A stretch of DNA of 64,000 nucleotides from assembly GCA_016801845.1 (NCBI GenBank), contig CM028908.1, positions 21,897,047 to 21,961,046 of the forward strand, in the 5' to 3' direction. The notes below the pieces were generated by a model. That model saw nothing but the letters and a program-made list of their open reading frames with translations, made no database searches and was not told where the DNA came from. The translations under genes were made by a program, and so were the position numbers. This DNA is from Polydactylus sextarius. Taxonomy: Eukaryota; Chordata; Actinopteri; Polynemidae. This document shows, in pieces, positions 62,171 through 64,000 of this stretch. Each line of letters opens with the position of its first letter. Within the stretch, counting starts at the first letter, position 1.

Positions 62171-63349
62171 TGGGTGGGCAATTAAGTTTAACTACCACTA
62201 TTTTTAACAAAGCATGGGCACATACACAATGCGGTACATTTAACAGTCCTCGAAAACTTCATCCAGCTGGGTTAATTCGTTGTCCTATTCAGTGTGAGAT
62301 GGTGATTAAACACTCAAATACATCAAAACATTTTCCTGGCTTGTAGATAAAGTCACCATGAGAAAACCATTCGCCCCCTTTTTTTTTCTTTTCTTTTTTC
62401 TCAGCTGTCAACTGATGAAACCGCTTCAATTTGGACACAATGCAAGAGTTTCTCAGAGCAATTTCGTTGTGTGAAAAGGCTGCTTTCATATTTGATGGGA
62501 TCCCTTTTCAGGAAGAGGGAAAACCCGCTATCTGAGTCTGATGCTGAGGTTGGAGCATCACTCCCTCCTCCTCTCCCCTGTTTCACTCTTGCCTTTTTCA
62601 TTCAGCTCCTTTGGCTGTGAAATATTTACTTTCATTTTTGTTTGTGTCACTTTGGCCGCAAATGAATCACTGCTGTAGTCCTGCGAGACCACAGCCACAT
62701 CCCCACCTCAGGCCGTCTCTATTGTGTGTAGTAATAAGGCTCTGGAGAGTATACATGTACTTATGACTAAACTGGAGAGGGGCCATGAAAGACTATTGTG
62801 CTACACATTTAGCCTACTAAAAGAAAAAAAAAAAAACATTTGTAGAGGCATTTTGCAAGTGCTGCAATACTCAACTCACAGATAGTCCTCTGTTTGTGAC
62901 TTGTGTCATAACGTGACGATCCCACATCAGCTCCAGTGACCGCAGCTCCGAACGTGGTTGAGTCTCTCGCAGCAAAATAAGCAAATGAGTCTATTCTAGT
63001 GGGCGTTTCACAAACAAAAGATGTGATTTAGCAAGAAAAATGGCACATTGATAGCAGAGCAGCGGCGTCAGTGTTTTCTCATAAAGGTTCTTATGACTCA
63101 AAGGCATCAAATTGGCACGACAGGGGGAGTTAAGATAGCAGTGCGCAAAAAAAAACAGCACCGCAACAACTTCTGTCTACTGTACAAAAAGGGCTCTAAA
63201 AAAGCTTCTTTCTTACACATCAAAGCTGCTTTTCTTTTTTACCACATGAAACAATGCAGCCGCTTTCCCAGCTGAGGCTGAAATCATTTCTGCGAAAATT
63301 AAAAAATCAAAGCAGAAGGAAATTTAGAACTTCTCCTTAAAGAAATAAT

Positions 63350-63905
63350 CAACCACTAAATCACCTTGGGCTCTAATCAAATCTGCATTATCCGTTCTCC
63401 AATAAGGTGTAAAATGCCCCTTTTGTGCTTATTCGTCTGTGTAGAACCTCTTATTGCTTTGATGGCTATACATCATTGGTAACAAATAACAAAAGCCTGA
63501 GCTTTTCTAGCCCTGGCTGTCTCAGTTATGGCTCGAAAGCATTTTTCTGAAATGACTGATTTTTTTTCCCCTCCCACCTGTGTTTCTTCTAATTAAGGTG
63601 CATCTGTGGGGAGAGATTGGAGAGTCTGCTGCCATTTTAAGTGAATTATACCTTTTGTTGATCGCCCCCAACACCAATGATAATCATGTGCAGTGAGCTA
63701 GAATGCACAAGTGTGAAGGCAAGGTTGCAGGCGTTTGTTTTAATTGTTGTACCATCATGATTAAGCAGCATTTTTATGCACTTTGACTGGCGTCTGGCAA
63801 GATGAATGGCCTGCATCGCTATCTATTCTCACTGAGTCAAGTCCTTGGCACCGCTGCTTAGATTAACACTAAGCTGGAGGGCATGATTTCTGGCCCTTTT
63901 ATTTC
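63350..63905. promoter_or_regulatory. Candidate conserved non-coding element, about 0.55 kb
   Basis: The longest repeat-free block in intron 3: no microsatellites, one short T run and many intact cores, such as 'aatgataatcatgtgcagtg', 'gttttaattgttgtaccatc', 'cttctaattaaggtgcatc' and 'gcttagattaacacta'. No coding frame of note. By appearance only. Confidence 0.35.
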
Positions 63906-64000
63906 TTTCCTGTTGGAAAACAATCGAATGTACGAGTCTTCTCCTCGTCTGGAATTCTTCCATCTCCCCACTCTACGCTGAACAATGTTTAATTTGCTAA

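Larger units (their letters stand above)
55664..64000 (+). other. Intron 3, 5' part (at least 8.3 kb, phase 2)
   Basis: Starts at the GTGAGT donor; no acceptor joined to an Ig1 continuation (W-x-x-NGT type) is found before the window ends. Contents: a family C repeat at about 56566-56830, a piggyBac-type MITE at 57373-57671, a family A repeat at about 60430-60560 and several A/T runs. Enhancer-like unique blocks lie at 59520-59735, 61850-62170 and 63350-63905. 55.7-56.5, 57.7-59.4 and 60.6-61.8 kb show nothing recognisable. A 118-codon minus-strand frame at 59462-59818 has no known domain. Confidence 0.75.

Noticed and set aside
1..64000. CRISPR arrays, operons, phage or bacterial defence systems
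   Set aside because: The sequence is plainly vertebrate: GT-AG introns, microsatellites and fish transposons. No spaced direct repeats of CRISPR type exist.

Overview
This is vertebrate nuclear DNA, most likely from a spiny-rayed (acanthomorph) teleost fish. The base composition is AT-rich. Coding DNA is sparse and split by GT-AG introns. Simple repeats are abundant: (AC)n, (AT)n, (GA)n and long A/T runs. Several dispersed repeats and decayed transposons are of types I know from teleost genomes, including a Sleeping Beauty-like Tc1 element, a mariner, an L2/Rex-type LINE, a hAT-like remnant and MITEs. Nothing bacterial, phage-like or CRISPR-like is present.

The only protein-coding gene I can support is the 5' end of a contactin, a GPI-anchored Ig/FNIII neural adhesion protein, on the + strand. 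Cntn3 is the best match, with cntn4 or cntn6 possible. Two coding exons are visible: 28127-28181 (signal peptide) and 55531-55663 (start of the first Ig domain). They join in phase 1 across a 27.3-kb intron. A CpG-rich, purine-rich region at about 12.4-12.9 kb, ending in a strong splice donor (12912), is the likely promoter and non-coding first exon. The remaining exons, roughly 94% of the protein, lie beyond the right edge.

Layout: 1-12.0 kb is 5' flanking DNA with a repeat belt at 4.3-8.2 kb (microsatellites, a 480-bp foldback element and a full-length but decayed Tc1 element). 12.0-12.9 kb is the putative promoter. 12.9-28.0 kb is intron 1. 28.0-28.2 kb is exon 2 (5' UTR plus signal peptide, with a minimal start-stop uORF). 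28.2-55.5 kb is intron 2, with a mariner, a LINE remnant, a hAT-like remnant, a 0.66-kb TIR element and several unique stretches that look like conserved non-coding elements. 55.5-55.7 kb is exon 3. 55.7-64.0 kb is the start of intron 3, with a piggyBac-type MITE and further enhancer-like stretches.

Most open frames of 60-215 codons in this window are chance frames in AT-rich or low-complexity DNA and are not annotated. I found no convincing new biological system. The best leads are structural: a near-perfect 58-bp palindrome 0.8 kb upstream of the promoter, the foldback element, a 17-bp perfect hairpin next to the LINE, two TIR elements with target-site duplications, and the start-stop uORF. 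Conserved-element calls rest on appearance only and need an alignment. Repeat-family recognition is from memory, not from a database search.
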